Assembly: GCA_032191485.1 (NCBI GenBank)
Contig: JAVDOI010000016.1
Location: 13,435,674-13,499,673 of the forward strand
Origin: Leptoclinus maculatus
Taxonomy: Eukaryota > Chordata > Actinopteri > Perciformes > Stichaeidae
DNA: 64,000 nt
Direction of reading: 5' to 3'
In this document: in pieces, positions 38,276 through 53,765 of the stretch
Layout: every line of letters starts with the position of its first letter
How positions within the stretch are numbered: the first letter of the stretch is position 1
Translations under genes and position numbers: made by a program
The notes under the pieces: model-generated
What the model was told of the DNA's origin: nothing
What the model saw: only the letters and a program-made list of their open reading frames with translations
The model's database searches: none

Positions 38276-38322
38276 CTGGGTTTTGACTCGCCATTTCCAC
38301 GCGTCTTCATTTCCCGCAGCAG
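38276..38322 (-). other. exon-like 47-bp segment in macrod2 intron (cryptic/poison exon?)
   Basis: It has a very good acceptor (tgttttctgttccag) and a good donor (CCCAG/gtatag). In the incoming phase it reads AAGNEDAWKWRVKTQ. Its 47-bp length breaks the phase, and joining to tail exon 4 gives an immediate TAG. It is either a chance match or an optional exon that truncates the tail. Confidence 0.3.
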
Positions 38323-38695
38323 CTGGAACAGAAAACATTTAAGTTCAGTGCCTGGAGTTGAATTGACTTGGCTTTCAATATCACCTCAAACGGCCTTTTT
38401 ATTCCATCTCTTTGTGTAGTTTTGTCTTTGTTCTGCAGTATGAGAGCAACAGAACCACAAAGACATGCATAAATTAAGTGCAAAAAAGAATGTCACTTCT
38501 AAAACCATGCATAATTGAGGGATTTCTTTGTTTCAAGCTTCTGTGATAAGAGAAGTTGGAGTGGTGGCACACGGGATGGAAGGACTGAACTGGAGCGAAT
38601 AGAAAATTTAATTTTTGATAACAAATGACATCAAGAAGCACTGGTAGAGCCGAGGGGCTCAGAACATGTGTCAATGGTCCGTAGAGCTACATTAC

Positions 38696-38734
38696 CATCA
38701 TCACCCTTGTCTTCATCACCTATTTCCTCTTTAC
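38696..38734 (-). CDS. macrod2: macrod2 acidic-tail exon 3 (39 bp)
   Basis: A symmetric phase 1-1 exon of 13 codons reading GKEEIGDEDKGDD. The acceptor has an excellent pyrimidine tract (cctttccctctcttttcag) and the donor is GATG/gtaatg. The sequence is acidic and low in complexity, like the neighbouring tail exons. The introns are about 4.7 kb upstream and 2.2 kb downstream, both with long CA arrays. Confidence 0.78.
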
Positions 38735-39201
38735 CTGAAAAGAGAGGGAAAGGAATCATCAGCCAAGCACAAGCATGCATTGGAATAATGCCAGTTGTTC
38801 AAATTTAGATAACAAAGCTACCAGTCATACTAATGATCATAAACTGTTCATCTCAAGGCAAAGGATTCATCTTGTGAGAACTGGCATCAGCTTTTAAAAC
38901 AGTTACCTCCTGTTTCTCTAGCCTCACTTTCACAATGTGTTTTAAAATAGAGGAGTTTCATTTGGTTCTCTCTCTATGCTCTCGGTTATTGGTAAGAGAA
39001 CCTACTGCTGAACTTCCTAATAACAAGTCATTATTCAAAGTTAATTTGTTCGCTTTGCTAGTCTTTGACATATCCAGCTTTAAACTTCAGTTGTTGTTTC
39101 GCAGTTTTTTGGTAGTATTGGACAAATTAAAATTCAAGGCACCACGGCTAAAATATAGTATCACTATAATACTAAAGAATAGTGAATAGTATCACGATGA
39201 G

Positions 39202-39241
39202 ACGATGAAACATGATACTAAAAAGTATCATGTTTCATCGT
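39202..39241. repeat. perfect 18-bp inverted repeat (hairpin)
   Basis: Arms acgatgaaacatgatact (39202-39219) and agtatcatgtttcatcgt (39224-39241) are exact complements around AAAA. The preceding 80 bp carry further agtatcac / tatagtat motifs, suggesting a diverged palindromic repeat or transposon end. Confidence 0.9.
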
Positions 39242-39463
39242 TTTAGCAAAGTCCTTTTGTTTTCTACACTTCACTGGAGAATGACACATACTGTAGGCTG
39301 CATACAGACATCATACCTCAAGTTGTGTATCTACCTACTGTACAACATGTGTCCAATGTATGCACAAAAGGCAGACGTCAGTAGTGACATAAAAAAACGA
39401 ATCCCTGCATTATATCTCTTACTCCACACCATCCTCACCCCTTTTCTTGCTCTTAAACATTCT

Positions 39464-43371
<3,908 letters not shown>

Positions 43372-43389
43372 TATGCTTATGTCTGTTAC

Positions 43390-43440
43390 CGTCTTCACTT
43401 TCTTCCTTGGTCGTGGATTTCGTAGATGGAGGTGTGTCAT
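43390..43440 (-). CDS. macrod2: macrod2 acidic-tail exon 2 (51 bp)
   Basis: A symmetric phase 1-1 exon of 17 codons reading DDTPPSTKSTTKEESED, rich in Ser/Thr and acidic residues and probably disordered. The acceptor ends tatatttatag and the donor is GACG/gtaaca. The donor has a mismatch at +5 (CAGA after GTAA), so it may be moderately weak. A (UG)n tract of about 52 repeats begins 20 nt downstream of this donor in the transcript, which makes this the tail exon most likely to be regulated by UG-binding splicing factors (inference). Confidence 0.78.
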
Positions 43441-45132
43441 CTATAAATATACAAGAATAAATGGTGATTTACAGACGGGGGAGTGACATGTCGTTATCCC
43501 CCAACACCATCAGGATGCGAAGGGCGTGACATCTTGTCAATTGGAACTGTTAGATGAGAGATGGTGTGAGTTAAAGACTTTTGGCAAGCCAAACTCATCG
43601 GAGCACTGATTATTCTAACTTGGCTATCCTGCTTCGGCTGACCACGCTACAAGACCCTGTGGGAGAACTCACAGCCTTTTACACTGTTTTGTTTTATACC
43701 TGCCAGACAAAAAAAAAAATACTCCTGTGGGACCTGAAGGCAAGAAGGAATGTGAGGCTTTGTGACTAACTCCAGATCGCAGTGCGAGACAAAAGCACCA
43801 TTCCCTGTGAGAATGGCAGTCATTCGAACCTTTGAATAGGCTCCAGCCTGCACTGATTCAAGCTCTGGCTGATGGAGCACAATAAAAGGCCAGTCCTTGG
43901 CACTGGCGCAGAGGCCCATCAAACAAGTCCAAACTGGACCGGGGCAGAGCTGGCATGATGATACAACAGAGCTAGGAATTATCAGGGGTTATTTCCGTTG
44001 GCTTGATATGGTCTGGTGCTATGTTGTTATAGAGTATGCAGTGTAAACCCGGCAGAAAACAACGCAGTCGCTCAGGCACCAACAAATACGACAAACTCAA
44101 ATGCACTTCCTCTCAGCCAAGTCTTTATGATCTAGCCATTACGTGCACATTGTTTTACTCTGGAATATCACATTTTACAGTGCACTTATAAAACAGCCCT
44201 TTTATGTTCACCCAAAATGGAATCTCATTGAAAACACAGATGCGTGTAATTGGCAAATCATGGGGGGAACTTTAGGAGAAAAAACATTTTGATAGCACCC
44301 TGGGTTCTACATCTACAGTAATCTGAACACTTTCTTTGACAGACAGTAAAACTAACATTGCTCTTTGGTTAGTTGGTTGCACGTGCACTATGACGTCTTC
44401 GAGGGACAGCGCCATTAGATCTGGCAAGTCCCTGCTCTGAATCCCCTCATACTCATAAAGAAAACTTGCCATCAGGTGCTTTCTCAGACCTACTGTACCT
44501 TGGAGAAAACAGCTAGAGGCAGTATATTTCATAAAAATTTAATTATTTTGCCTACAAATGTGAAAAAAAAGTTACTGCTCAATTGGATCTATTGTTCCTG
44601 CTATTCAAATAATATACACACTTCCACGCGGCTTTCTGTTCAAGCCATCTCTTATTCAGGACATCATTGCACAGACAAATGTCAATAGTTTATCCCGATA
44701 AGCAGTATCTGGGAGTTTCAGGCCGTGTGCCAAGATGGGGCGGTGATAAAAGCATTATGCGCTGACAGTTGTGTTTGTGTCATCGCCTGGCGCATGCTGC
44801 GGAGGGATGTTGCTCTGCTGTTTTTTTGTCACTCGCTTAAGGTGGTCTGAAGGCATTGTGCCCGTAAGCCGGATGAACAGAATGGTGTTGGGAATTAGCT
44901 GTGGATATAAGCTCTAGTAATGTAATGCACCTGACATGAAGTATTTTTAACTGCGATGTGTCAGGCCTGGGATTCAACTTGTCACCAAATGAATAAACAT
45001 TCAATTTCATCTGCTGCATAAAACCTAGCAAATCGCTGTCACCAGTTGAAGCCACGCCACTCACTCAGCCTCTGTGTGCTTTAATGGAGGTGTTCAGGTG
45101 AAAAGGCAACCATGAAATATTCTGTCACTCAC
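43441..45132 (-). other. macrod2: macrod2 intron, about 1.7 kb, nothing else recognised
   Basis: Short open frames only; no repeat family identified. Confidence 0.55.
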
Positions 45133-45171
45133 CTCCCTTCAGCTGCTCCTCTGTAACCTCCATGTCATTGT
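45133..45171 (-). CDS. macrod2: macrod2 acidic-tail exon 1 (39 bp)
   Basis: A symmetric phase 1-1 exon of 13 codons, read with the preceding split G as DNDMEVTEEQLKG. It resembles the start of the MACROD2 tail just after the macro domain, where acidic residues surround a V/M-E motif. The acceptor has a long pyrimidine tract ending ctctgccag, and the donor GGGAG/gtgagtg is near-consensus. The upstream intron is about 7.2 kb and carries an L2 LINE; the downstream intron is about 1.7 kb. Confidence 0.8.
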
Positions 45172-48100
45172 CTGGCAGAGGGGGAAGAAGACAGCATGTC
45201 AAACCATGCTATTTTATAATGTAAGATACAGCGAGTCATCACAACTTGTCTCCCTGATTATAATATTAAAGCACAGTATTTTGCTGTGCGCTCTGTCTGC
45301 TTAAACCAAGCAACCAATTAAACAAAAAGCGTAAGTGGATTGTGATTGATATATGATTCTTCTCTCTATTCACATTTTTTGCAGATACGTTTTCACCTCC
45401 TACTTCCACACCAGCTGCCATGCTCTGAAATCTAACCAAAAACCCTTCACAGCCTCCCTCAATTTAGCCACCAGACGGCCTTGGATCTAGTGAGTTATTA
45501 CACCAAATGAATGAATGTGTGGGTGTGTGTTTGGGGGAAGGGGGTCACATTCAAGAGACATTCTTTTTCAATTAAACCTATAATGGTAGGCTCAGCATAA
45601 ATAATACACAAAAACTCATATTTTCCTTAAATTAAAAGTGACTGCAGGCTGGGGAGGACAACTGCACCTCTAAAAAACAAAACAAAAAACTTTGAATTTC
45701 TCTTCTTTTCTATATACGTCTATTGTGTGAGACAGACTGAGTGAACTAAAGGTGTTTCTGGGGGGATGAGTTGAGTTGAACAATGGGAGATGAGAAGGAT
45801 GCAGAGCTGCAGAGAGAGAGAGGAGCTGTGGATGCCTGCTCACGGATCCCGGCTCCCATCCTACAACCACACACTCATACACACTCAGATCTCAGCATGC
45901 CTCAACATTCTTTAAGTCAAGCCACCATATATATATAGCATGCATGTGCTTGCATTTTAATAGGCACAGCTCATATGAATGGAGCATGTGTGAGGGCACA
46001 TTTATGACTGTGTGTGTATGTGTGTGTGTGTGTGTATATATATGGCGGTGAATGAGGCTGAGCAATGATTGCGTTGTGGTTTACAAGCAAAAGCAAGCAT
46101 TAGCTGTGATGAAAGGCTGTTGTCATCTGTTCTGTGGAAGTGTAACCATCAGAGCTCCCAGTGGATCCAACGACAGACTTTTCTTTTGTATAACACTGAA
46201 TAAAAGGGTACAGTGCATTAATCTAACCCTGCTTGGGGAAACAAAGGACGGCCCGCTGATACAGTATAACAATAGTGCAAGGATGGAAACACAGCTACTG
46301 CCACATGCTATGACATTATTACCACTGCTCAACACTGCTGTCAACACAAGAAATGCATGCGACTTAGTCTATAAAAACAATATATGACACGGTTATTTCT
46401 ATCTAGGGGTAAAGACAACACAATTGCACGGTTAGCTTCACACAAGGGATTCTTGCTAGACGGCCTGCTTGATCTTTGGATCAACAAAAACTATTTTGTT
46501 GACATATGCTCATTTGCTTTCTTTCTGAGGGTTAGATGAGAGGATGAATGTCACTTCCATTTTATGTGTGCCAAATATGAAACTAGAGCATTAGTGGCTA
46601 ATTAACTAATCACTAATTAACATGTTATGGTGCCCGGCTTCTCCTCTGGTTGCCTGGCAACTTCAGGGTGATGACATCATTTCAGGAAGCCAAGAAATAG
46701 TCCAGCACATCAAACCCAACTTGTTTTTACACTTCAGTTCATGTACAGATTAAACAAACAAGATACAACATGTTTATTAGTGTCATTTAGAGGCGCTAGC
46801 TGTTTCCTCCAGCTACAAGTCTTTATGCTAAGCTGAGCTAACCGTCTAGTTGTGGTATCGATCCTCAAAGAGAAAGAGCTGTTCCTGTAAGTTACATTTT
46901 TCACTCACATGTTGGTATAGCATGCCGTTATGTATTTAAAGTTGTAACTGTACTACAGCCAAGCAAGTTCTAAACCTCTATAACATCAAAAAGACCGCGT
47001 TGATAAGAAACTTGCAGGATATGTATTTGTACTTTTTTGTATTTTCTACATGTCTATGATTGCACAAACGTGAACATTTTCAATTATGATGAGTAAAAGT
47101 GAATCCTCATATCTGCCAAAGCTGACTGAGAGACTCTGAGCCCCTGTGCTTTTTGACAATCACATCGCTAACGCACCAGCTTTTTTCCCCTGCCCAGAGG
47201 GATGGCCTCGTGAAAGCAACACAGACTTCATTTTCACCCCTCACAGGGTTCCTGGAGCCCTTCATCTCTTCTCTCCACACATTACATGTGTGTGATAGAA
47301 GCATGTGCATATCAGATTTACTTCTTCCAAAGCAGTGGGGGGGTTGAGGGGATGCTATTATTATGGACATTTGGGGGGGTTGTGTCTGGGTGTGGGGTTG
47401 GGAGTTTGGAGTGTATTAAGAGCCATGTAAACAAATGTCAATTGGAGAGTCAGTGAAACATTTGGGGAGAATGTAGCAGCCCCTCCTGATCTGTGAGCTG
47501 TGTTAATATTGTCAGTACTGTGGCTGATTGAGGAGAAGAAGAGATGGAGCCCAGCTTGTGGGCAGCCACCCGGATCATATTAGTGAGGGATTGTACCCAG
47601 AATCAATTTCAACATGCTTTTACTCTCTGCCACCACAGCTGCCTGACTGCTTCCATGCTCGCAAATAATACGTGCCAAGGCAAGCATGTGGTAAATCACA
47701 ATCTATGAACCAATCTGAATACTTAATAGAATCATGTCGTATGATTAATTGCATTGATTAAGCTCTGTCGATTAATGGTTATCATTTTTTTTCTAAAAAC
47801 ACAACCATGGTAATTCAAGGTGCATGTATTAATTCAAATGATGCAAACACTGATGGTCCTCTTTACCAGATAGCGAGACTGTCATAGCACCTTTGAGATG
47901 TGTAAACTTTTATGGCCTTTTTAAAGTAATGAATAGGTCATTATATCACTGTTTATGAGCTCAGTAGGCGAGTTGGGTAATGGATGGTGAATGGCACTAC
48001 AGAGGCAAAAGCTTTACATATTTTTTGCTGTGTGTATTAGCTTGTTTGTGTATTTTCATATTTCAGTATTTGTGTTTGAGAGGCTTCGACGTATAACTCT

Positions 48101-49308
48101 AAACAACTGAAGTACTCCTTGAACTGGCATTCATTAAAAAGACCATTGTCTCTCTGTGAGAACTCCATCATTACTCATCAAACAGCAGCTCCTTTGGTGA
48201 GTCTGTTTGAACACTGGGCACAAACCAATGCAAAAAATCTGGAGATGTCAGTGTTTAAATATCCAACACTTGAATAGGTGCAACTCCTGTTTTATATGTA
48301 TGTGTTTGTGTGTCGTGGCTGATGTTCTTGTATGCAGGTGTGGATGAGTATTATTGTCAGCACAGGCCATTTTTCAGTTTCCTCCTTCTGCAGAGATGTA
48401 ACCATATTTTGTCTCTCTCATAGTGACAGCTTGTGGAAATGCACATTGTAATAAAGCAATTTCCTGTATGCAAATGTCCTGTTTACATGTTCCTGCTCCA
48501 GTCATTGTCCCTTGACAGATTGCTTGAATATGAGGAAAGCAGCCATACAATGAAAAATGAGAGTATAAGACTTCAATAAAAAAATGTATTGCGCCAACGT
48601 TCAGCTCTAGACATGCTTGAAACTGATGTCACAGGAAAGATCCTGAGTTTCACACGACCACACAGGCAAATTACAGAAACATCAAGGCCACTATTCACAA
48701 CAGCCTCAACAACAACTTGGTGATAGAGGCGGCCGTGGAGAAACTCCTCCTTGATATAATGAGGAAAAATGATAGAAAGTGGATGAGGTAATGGGCTAGT
48801 TGCATGGGAACCAGGAGAGGTGTAAGTGAGAATGAGTGAGGGAGAGAGGGAGAGAGAACATGAAGGGGGTCGACGTGACAGAGGGTTATTAAAAACGAGA
48901 GCATGGTGCAGGAGACAGAATGTTCTCAGGCCTCTGTGTGACGCATTCAGCGTTGCTGTAAGATCTACCTGACTATCTGTCTCTAGCAGTGAGGATGATA
49001 GGATGTTCAGAAAGCATACAAGCACACCTGCAGAGCTAATTCACATCTCATCCACTACTGCCACTCTGCGCAGGCTAAATGAAAGTCTTTTCACACTACC
49101 TGGTTATGCTTTCCCTACATGGTGCAATCAGCACTTCTCTCTTTAAAGCACACCTATCAACACCGGTTGAACTCATCGACGTGATGCAGCCTGGCTGGAT
49201 AAAGAATTCACTCCCGTACGTGAGTGTCTAGTCCACAGTCACAGTAGTAACCGTGTTATCTTAGCATATTCTTAATGGAACATCTTAAAAGAGCGGTTGT
49301 TTTCATAG
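45172..49308 (-). other. macrod2: macrod2 intron sequence upstream of the L2 insertion
   Basis: It has short GT/TA arrays near 46009-46042 and 45928-45938 and a repeat fragment near 46790. The GA-rich segment at 48780-48860 has a long shadow frame but no recognisable protein. Confidence 0.5.
46786..46875. repeat. fragment of a dispersed fish repeat
   Basis: The run gctagctgtttcctccagct, gtctttatgctaagctgagc, taaccgtctag and gtggtatcgatc resembles a common teleost repeat (mobile element unknown). Only about 90 bp remain. Confidence 0.4.
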
Positions 49309-49959
49309 GGAGGGGATGGTAAAAGCTTTTATAGGCCAATATCAAACCTCCCATTTTTAAGCAAAATAATTGAAAAAGCGTTTTTTCAACAGCTGAACAA
49401 CTTCTTGGCCGTAAATAACTGTTTTGATGTCTTCCATTCAGGCTTTCGACAGCACCACAGTACTGAAACTGCTCTTGTTAAGGTTTTCAACGACATCCAC
49501 TTAAACACAGACAATGGCAGAATTTCAGTCTTAGTATTACTAGATCTCAGTGCTGCATTCGACACGGTCGACCATGACATACTACTAGAAAGACTAAAAC
49601 TCTGGGTGGGACTCTCTGGCACAGCACTCAACTGGTTTGAATCCTGCTTGAAGGACCGAGAATACTTTGTGTCTGTAGCTAATTACACACCAGAGCTGAC
49701 TAAAATGACATGTGGTGTTCCCCAAGGTTCAATACTGGGGCCTCTTCTGTTCAACATCTACATGCTTCCACTAGCTCAGATTATGGAAAACAACAAAGTG
49801 TGTTATCATAATTATGCAGACGACACACAAATCTACATAACTATATCACCAGGGGACTATAATCCCATACAAGTGCTGGGTAAATGCATTGAACAAATCA
49901 ACAACTGGATGTGCCGGAATTTTCTTCAATTAAACAAAGAAGAAGTAAAACAGAAGTAA
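49309..49959 (+). pseudogene. L2 LINE reverse transcriptase fragment
   Basis: The frame is open from 49309 to 49959 with the RT motifs in order: FYRPISNLPFLSKIIEKA (about 49327), SGFRQHHSTETAL (about 49438), the first catalytic Asp in LLDLSAAFDTVDHDILL (about 49540), GVPQGSILGPLLFN (about 49713) and YADDTQIY (about 49813) with the catalytic Asp pair. The N-terminal endonuclease part is absent. At about 49940 a one-base shift in an A/G-rich stretch moves the true frame, which continues as KTEVIVFGTKD. Confidence 0.88.
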
Positions 49960-50629
49960 TTGTTTTTGGTACCAAGGACGAACGATTGAAAGTCAGCGCT
50001 CAGCTTCAATCACTGATGTTAAAAACCTCAAACCAAGCCAGAAATCTAGGTGTAGTTATGGATTGAGACCTCAACCTGAACAGCCATATCAAGACAATTA
50101 CTAAATCAGCTTCCTATCACCTGAAGAATACATCAAGGATTAGAGGACTTATCTCTCAACAGGATTTGGAAAAACTTGTCCATGCATTTATCTTCAGTAG
50201 ACTGGACTACTGTAACGGGGTGTTTACAGGTCTCTGTAAGAAGTCAATCAGAACGCTGCAGCTCGAGTCCTCACTAAGACCAAGAAAGTGGATCACATCA
50301 CTCCAGTTCTGAGGTCTTTACACTGGCTTCCTGTCCAACAAAGAATTGACTTTAAAATCCTGCTGTTGGTTTATAAAGCACTGAATGGTTTAGGGCCAAA
50401 ATACATCTCTGATCTGCTGCTACCTTATGAACCATCCCGACCCCTTAGTTTGTCTGGGACCGGTCTACTTTCTGTTCCCAGAGTCAGAACTAAACATGGA
50501 GAAGCAGCGTTCAGTTTTTCTGCTCCAAACATCTGGAACAAAGTCCCAGAAAGCTGCAGGTCTGCTGAGACCCTCAGCTCCTTTAAATCAAGATTGAAGA
50601 CTTTTCTGTTTGCTGCTGCCTTTAATTGA
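49945..50629 (+). pseudogene. L2 LINE C-terminal region, broken frame
   Basis: After the shift the family sequence continues, with an in-frame TGA at about 50064-50066 (VVMD then stop) and the FSRLDYCNGV motif near 50193. Around 50247 about 7-10 codons appear to be deleted and the frame changes. From 50255 it runs NAAARVLTKTKKVDHITPVL, LHWLPVQQRIDFKIL (about 50321) and a C-terminal SFKSRLKTFLF before a TAA-like end at 50627-50629. The segment cannot make a functional protein. Confidence 0.8.
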
Positions 50630-50864
50630 ACCAGATTCAAGGATATTAATCAATTCCCTGCATTTCTACATTTTACTACTGTACTTTATTTCTTACACTG
50701 CTTGTTAGTGTTTTAATGACTGTTTTTAATGTTTCAATGAATGTTCTTAATTGTTTTTACATCTCCTTTTCTTTTGCCTTATGTTTTGATGCTTTTAATG
50801 GTTTTATGTGAAGCACTTTGTTGTTGAAATGTGCTATACAAATAAACTTGCCTTGCCTTGCCTT

Positions 50865-52337
50865 TGAACAAGCACCAGGTGAAAGGCTGGAGCAGGTGTA
50901 GGCGAGCGTGGTGCCTCTCTCCAGACAATGACCCCGAGTGGGAATGTCACTTATTTAGCCACTTGGTATATAATATAATTAATATCCTCTCTAGCCCACA
51001 CATACAGCAGTAATAAAAGTGGCTTTGACTCCAGAGGTCAAAGGGCACGTGACAGGCGAGACTCTTTGATGAGGAAAAGTGGTGCCTGTGGTAAAACCCG
51101 ACATATAATTCAAAGACTGACCTCTACCTCCATCATTAGCAACTCATTGCATGATGGTTAACAATATTTATGAAAGAGTCTTCTAATAACTTAGCTCTCA
51201 GAACTTTTCTGATTTCCCTTTGTGGCAGAGCCTGTTGTTCTGTGTCTCCTCTGTTCCCAGTCGTGGAGAAATACAGAGCATTTATCCACTGACAGCACTT
51301 GTAAGTGGCGAGAGTGATAACTAGAGAACAACAGCCCCAGATTCTCATCTCAGAGCACTAATATGATGAGACGGCTGCTGGGTGCACGAGGGCAGGGATA
51401 ATAATTAAGGTCTCTCCCCATAATGTAATCTTTCAGGGTATAGAGCCGAGGCCGGGAGCGGGACAGATGACGGGGGAGAACAAAACACTCTCCATCTGGG
51501 AGCAGCGAGATGAAGGCCTGAGAGCAGGTATTCCGTTGGGGGGGGAAAAGTGAGGTAAATGGGAGGTAATGCAAGGCTGGTGAAGCCAGCCAGCCTCTTT
51601 CAGCTCCCCAGCTATTAAACTCAATCCTCCGTGGAGCCCCCATCAGAGCTGGTGACTGCTCCTGGCCCCCGGAAAAAAAGATGATGCCGTAAAAGGGCGG
51701 AGGGAATTGAGAGAGAGAGACAGAAACGAGAGTGGGAGCTGAAGATAATGGATGTTTGTTTATTTCACACATAGAATTGAGGAGCAGTAACCAAGGACGA
51801 TCAGCGGTTGCTATGCATCCCTGAATTCTTAGCTCTTGCAGGAGACATTCACTGCCGAGGACTATTATTACAGTCAATCAAATCTGACATTAAAGTCTCA
51901 TCAGAATATCAATAATTATGTAAAGTATCAGCTTGCTGGTTCGCTGACAAGAAATCTAACTATTCTAATCCTATTAAGGAAATCCATAGAGAACCTGACG
52001 CTTGTTTTACCAACTGTCTGCATAAATCATTACTGTTAATCTCCCAAATGTTCGTGCGGGTGCGTTGACTTTGTCTGCATTTGAAGGTGTCAACCAAGCC
52101 TGACAGGTTCTTATGCCACTGCTCCCAGGAACAACATATCTCTTGCTGCAGATATTTTCTACGATAAACTAAAGTAGCAAAGCTGCCTGGGTCTATACAG
52201 GTGGCCAATTAGGTACATGGTGACATCACATACTACACAAATACCATCAAAACTCCATTCAACTCAAAACGGCTAAATGATAAGAGAGGAAAAGGAATGA
52301 TGTGGTAGTACAGATAATTGGAAGTTAAGACACATAC
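50865..52337 (-). other. macrod2: macrod2 intron between the L2 copy and the macro-domain exon
   Basis: No exon recognised. A 175-codon minus-strand frame at 51350-51877 has no domain resemblance and is treated as chance. Confidence 0.55.
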
Positions 52338-52416
52338 CTGGAAAAATTTCAGACATTTTCTTCTTGTAGATGGCAAAGTCGGTCTCCAGGAAGACACAGA
52401 AAATGACCCGTGTGAT
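52338..52416 (-). CDS. macrod2: macrod2 exon: C-terminal strand and helix of the macro domain
   Basis: This 79-bp exon starts in phase 0 and ends in phase 1. It reads ITRVIFCVFLETDFAIYKK followed by KMSEIFP. The pattern VIFCVFLE.DF.IYKKKM is what I recall for the end of the MACROD2 macro domain; MACROD1 differs here (ICVFLE..EDIY). The segment is the last hydrophobic beta strand plus the terminal helix that closes the ADP-ribose-binding fold. The acceptor is cttcctgtgcag and the donor is CCAG/gtatgtg, both strong. It is the most upstream exon visible. The next exon upstream should end in phase 0 and encode the rest of the domain. Confidence in the family is high; assignment to MACROD2 rather than MACROD1 rests on this motif and the acidic tail exons that follow. 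Confidence 0.88.
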
Positions 52417-53242
52417 CTGCACAGGAAGAAAAAGAGACAGAAGAGCAATAAGTGTTATTGCAAAAAGTCTCTCTGGTGAATTTCATGACAGAAAAACTAA
52501 CTGGACAAGTTTAGATTTGATGATAGTCTGCACCAGCAGGCCACAATCATAGCCATTCAGAAATCTAATTAGTTACCCTCCATTTCAAAACCGACCACAG
52601 AGCCTCTGAGACAACCTTTAGAGAATATAACAGCACATCACATCAGTGTAAGCATTATTGAATGGGTGCATTGTTTGAGCAGAGCAATACGCTTCAGTAT
52701 CAAATACAGTGCAACCACATGAAATTGCGACATTAAAGATAAACAACGAGGAATACTTTCACCCAAATTGAAAATGAGACGAAGTAAATGGTAAATAAAG
52801 TATTTCACTCTACTATTTAGGGTCATAAAGACATAATTAAATGTTGAAAACAATAATGACATGGAATAAGTACATTTGATATTGAAACCTCAAAGAAATG
52901 TCTTGAAAAAACAATTTGTGAAATTGAAACACTTTAGGGGAAAACAAGATGACTTATTTTCAGTTTCAACATCATAAAAAACAATACAGACAGAAACATT
53001 AACATACGTTTGTTTTTTAAAGTCAAATAACGGATATTACCATCATTTCATTTCATTTCCTTGCCCTAGATCTTTGTTTTCTAGCTGTGCAGTTGCGGCA
53101 CAGTAAGTTGATTCAACGACAACTTTGGAACCGTTAAGTGGTTAACGCTAACAACAGCAACTGTAATATGTTTTGTATTTTATGTTTCATGTTACATGTG
53201 CAGAGGTGACAGGTGCTTAACAATGTTGAAAATAAATCTGTG
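52417..53242 (-). other. macrod2: macrod2 intron sequence, nothing recognised
   Basis: AT-rich non-coding sequence upstream of the macro-domain exon. Confidence 0.55.
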
Positions 53243-53491
53243 TACCGTATTTTCCGCACTATAGGGCGCACTGGATTATAAGGCGCACTGTCAATGAATG
53301 GTCTATTTTCGATCTTTTTTCATATATAAAGCGCACCAGACTATAAGGCGCGGGCGCTCTGAAGAAATCTGTAGATTCTCCACTTCCGTGTCCGTATTCT
53401 CACGAGATAGTACGAGACTCACACAGCGAGATGTGATGCATATGACGAGCTTATGACGATCTGGGGGACGGACTGTTTACATCGTGTAGTG

Positions 53492-53581
53492 TAGCTTGTT
53501 AGCTCGTTAGTTAGCACGTCTGCTAACGGCAGCGTTCTGAGACAGCTGTAGCTTTATGATTACAGACATGTAAACACACAG
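53492..53581. repeat. 90-bp direct repeat, copy 1 (inside the transposon)
   Basis: Starts tagcttgttagctcgttagt and ends acatgtaaacacacag. It is identical over 90 bp to 53676-53765, 184 bp away. Confidence 0.95.
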
Positions 53582-53675
53582 AATAAATAATGGCCATCAG
53601 TGAGAAACTGAGTTGTGTTGTGAGAACAAGTGAACAGCTGGGCAGGTGTCTTGAGAGATAGAGGCAGATTACCCC

Positions 53676-53765
53676 TAGCTTGTTAGCTCGTTAGTTAGCA
53701 CGTCTGCTAACGGCAGCGTTCTGAGACAGCTGTAGCTTTATGATTACAGACATGTAAACACACAG
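53676..53765. repeat. 90-bp direct repeat, copy 2 (inside the transposon)
   Basis: Exact copy of 53492-53581. The sequence between and beyond differs, so the duplication is recent relative to the rest of the element or maintained by conversion. Confidence 0.95.

Larger units (their letters stand above)
49309..50864 (+). mobile_element. 5'-truncated L2-clade LINE copy
   Basis: The copy keeps the reverse transcriptase core, the C-terminal region, the 3' UTR and the tail. It ends with an L2-type terminal sequence (gtgaagcactttgttgttga, gtgctatacaaataaa) followed by a tandem CTTGC tail, the usual way L2 elements end (established knowledge). The left boundary is inferred from the first codons aligned to the family and may lie slightly further left. 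The insertion is on the plus strand, antisense to macrod2, in the intron between the macro-domain exon and tail exon 1. It is damaged by frameshifts, one stop and an internal deletion. Confidence 0.85.

Noticed and set aside
48573..49025. 150-codon minus-strand frame with Ser/Leu/Pro-rich runs
   Set aside because: It comes from the complement of GA-rich low-complexity sequence; no domain.
51350..51877. 175-codon minus-strand open frame
   Set aside because: No recognisable family and unlikely composition. It sits within a macrod2 intron on the same strand and lacks gene signals.
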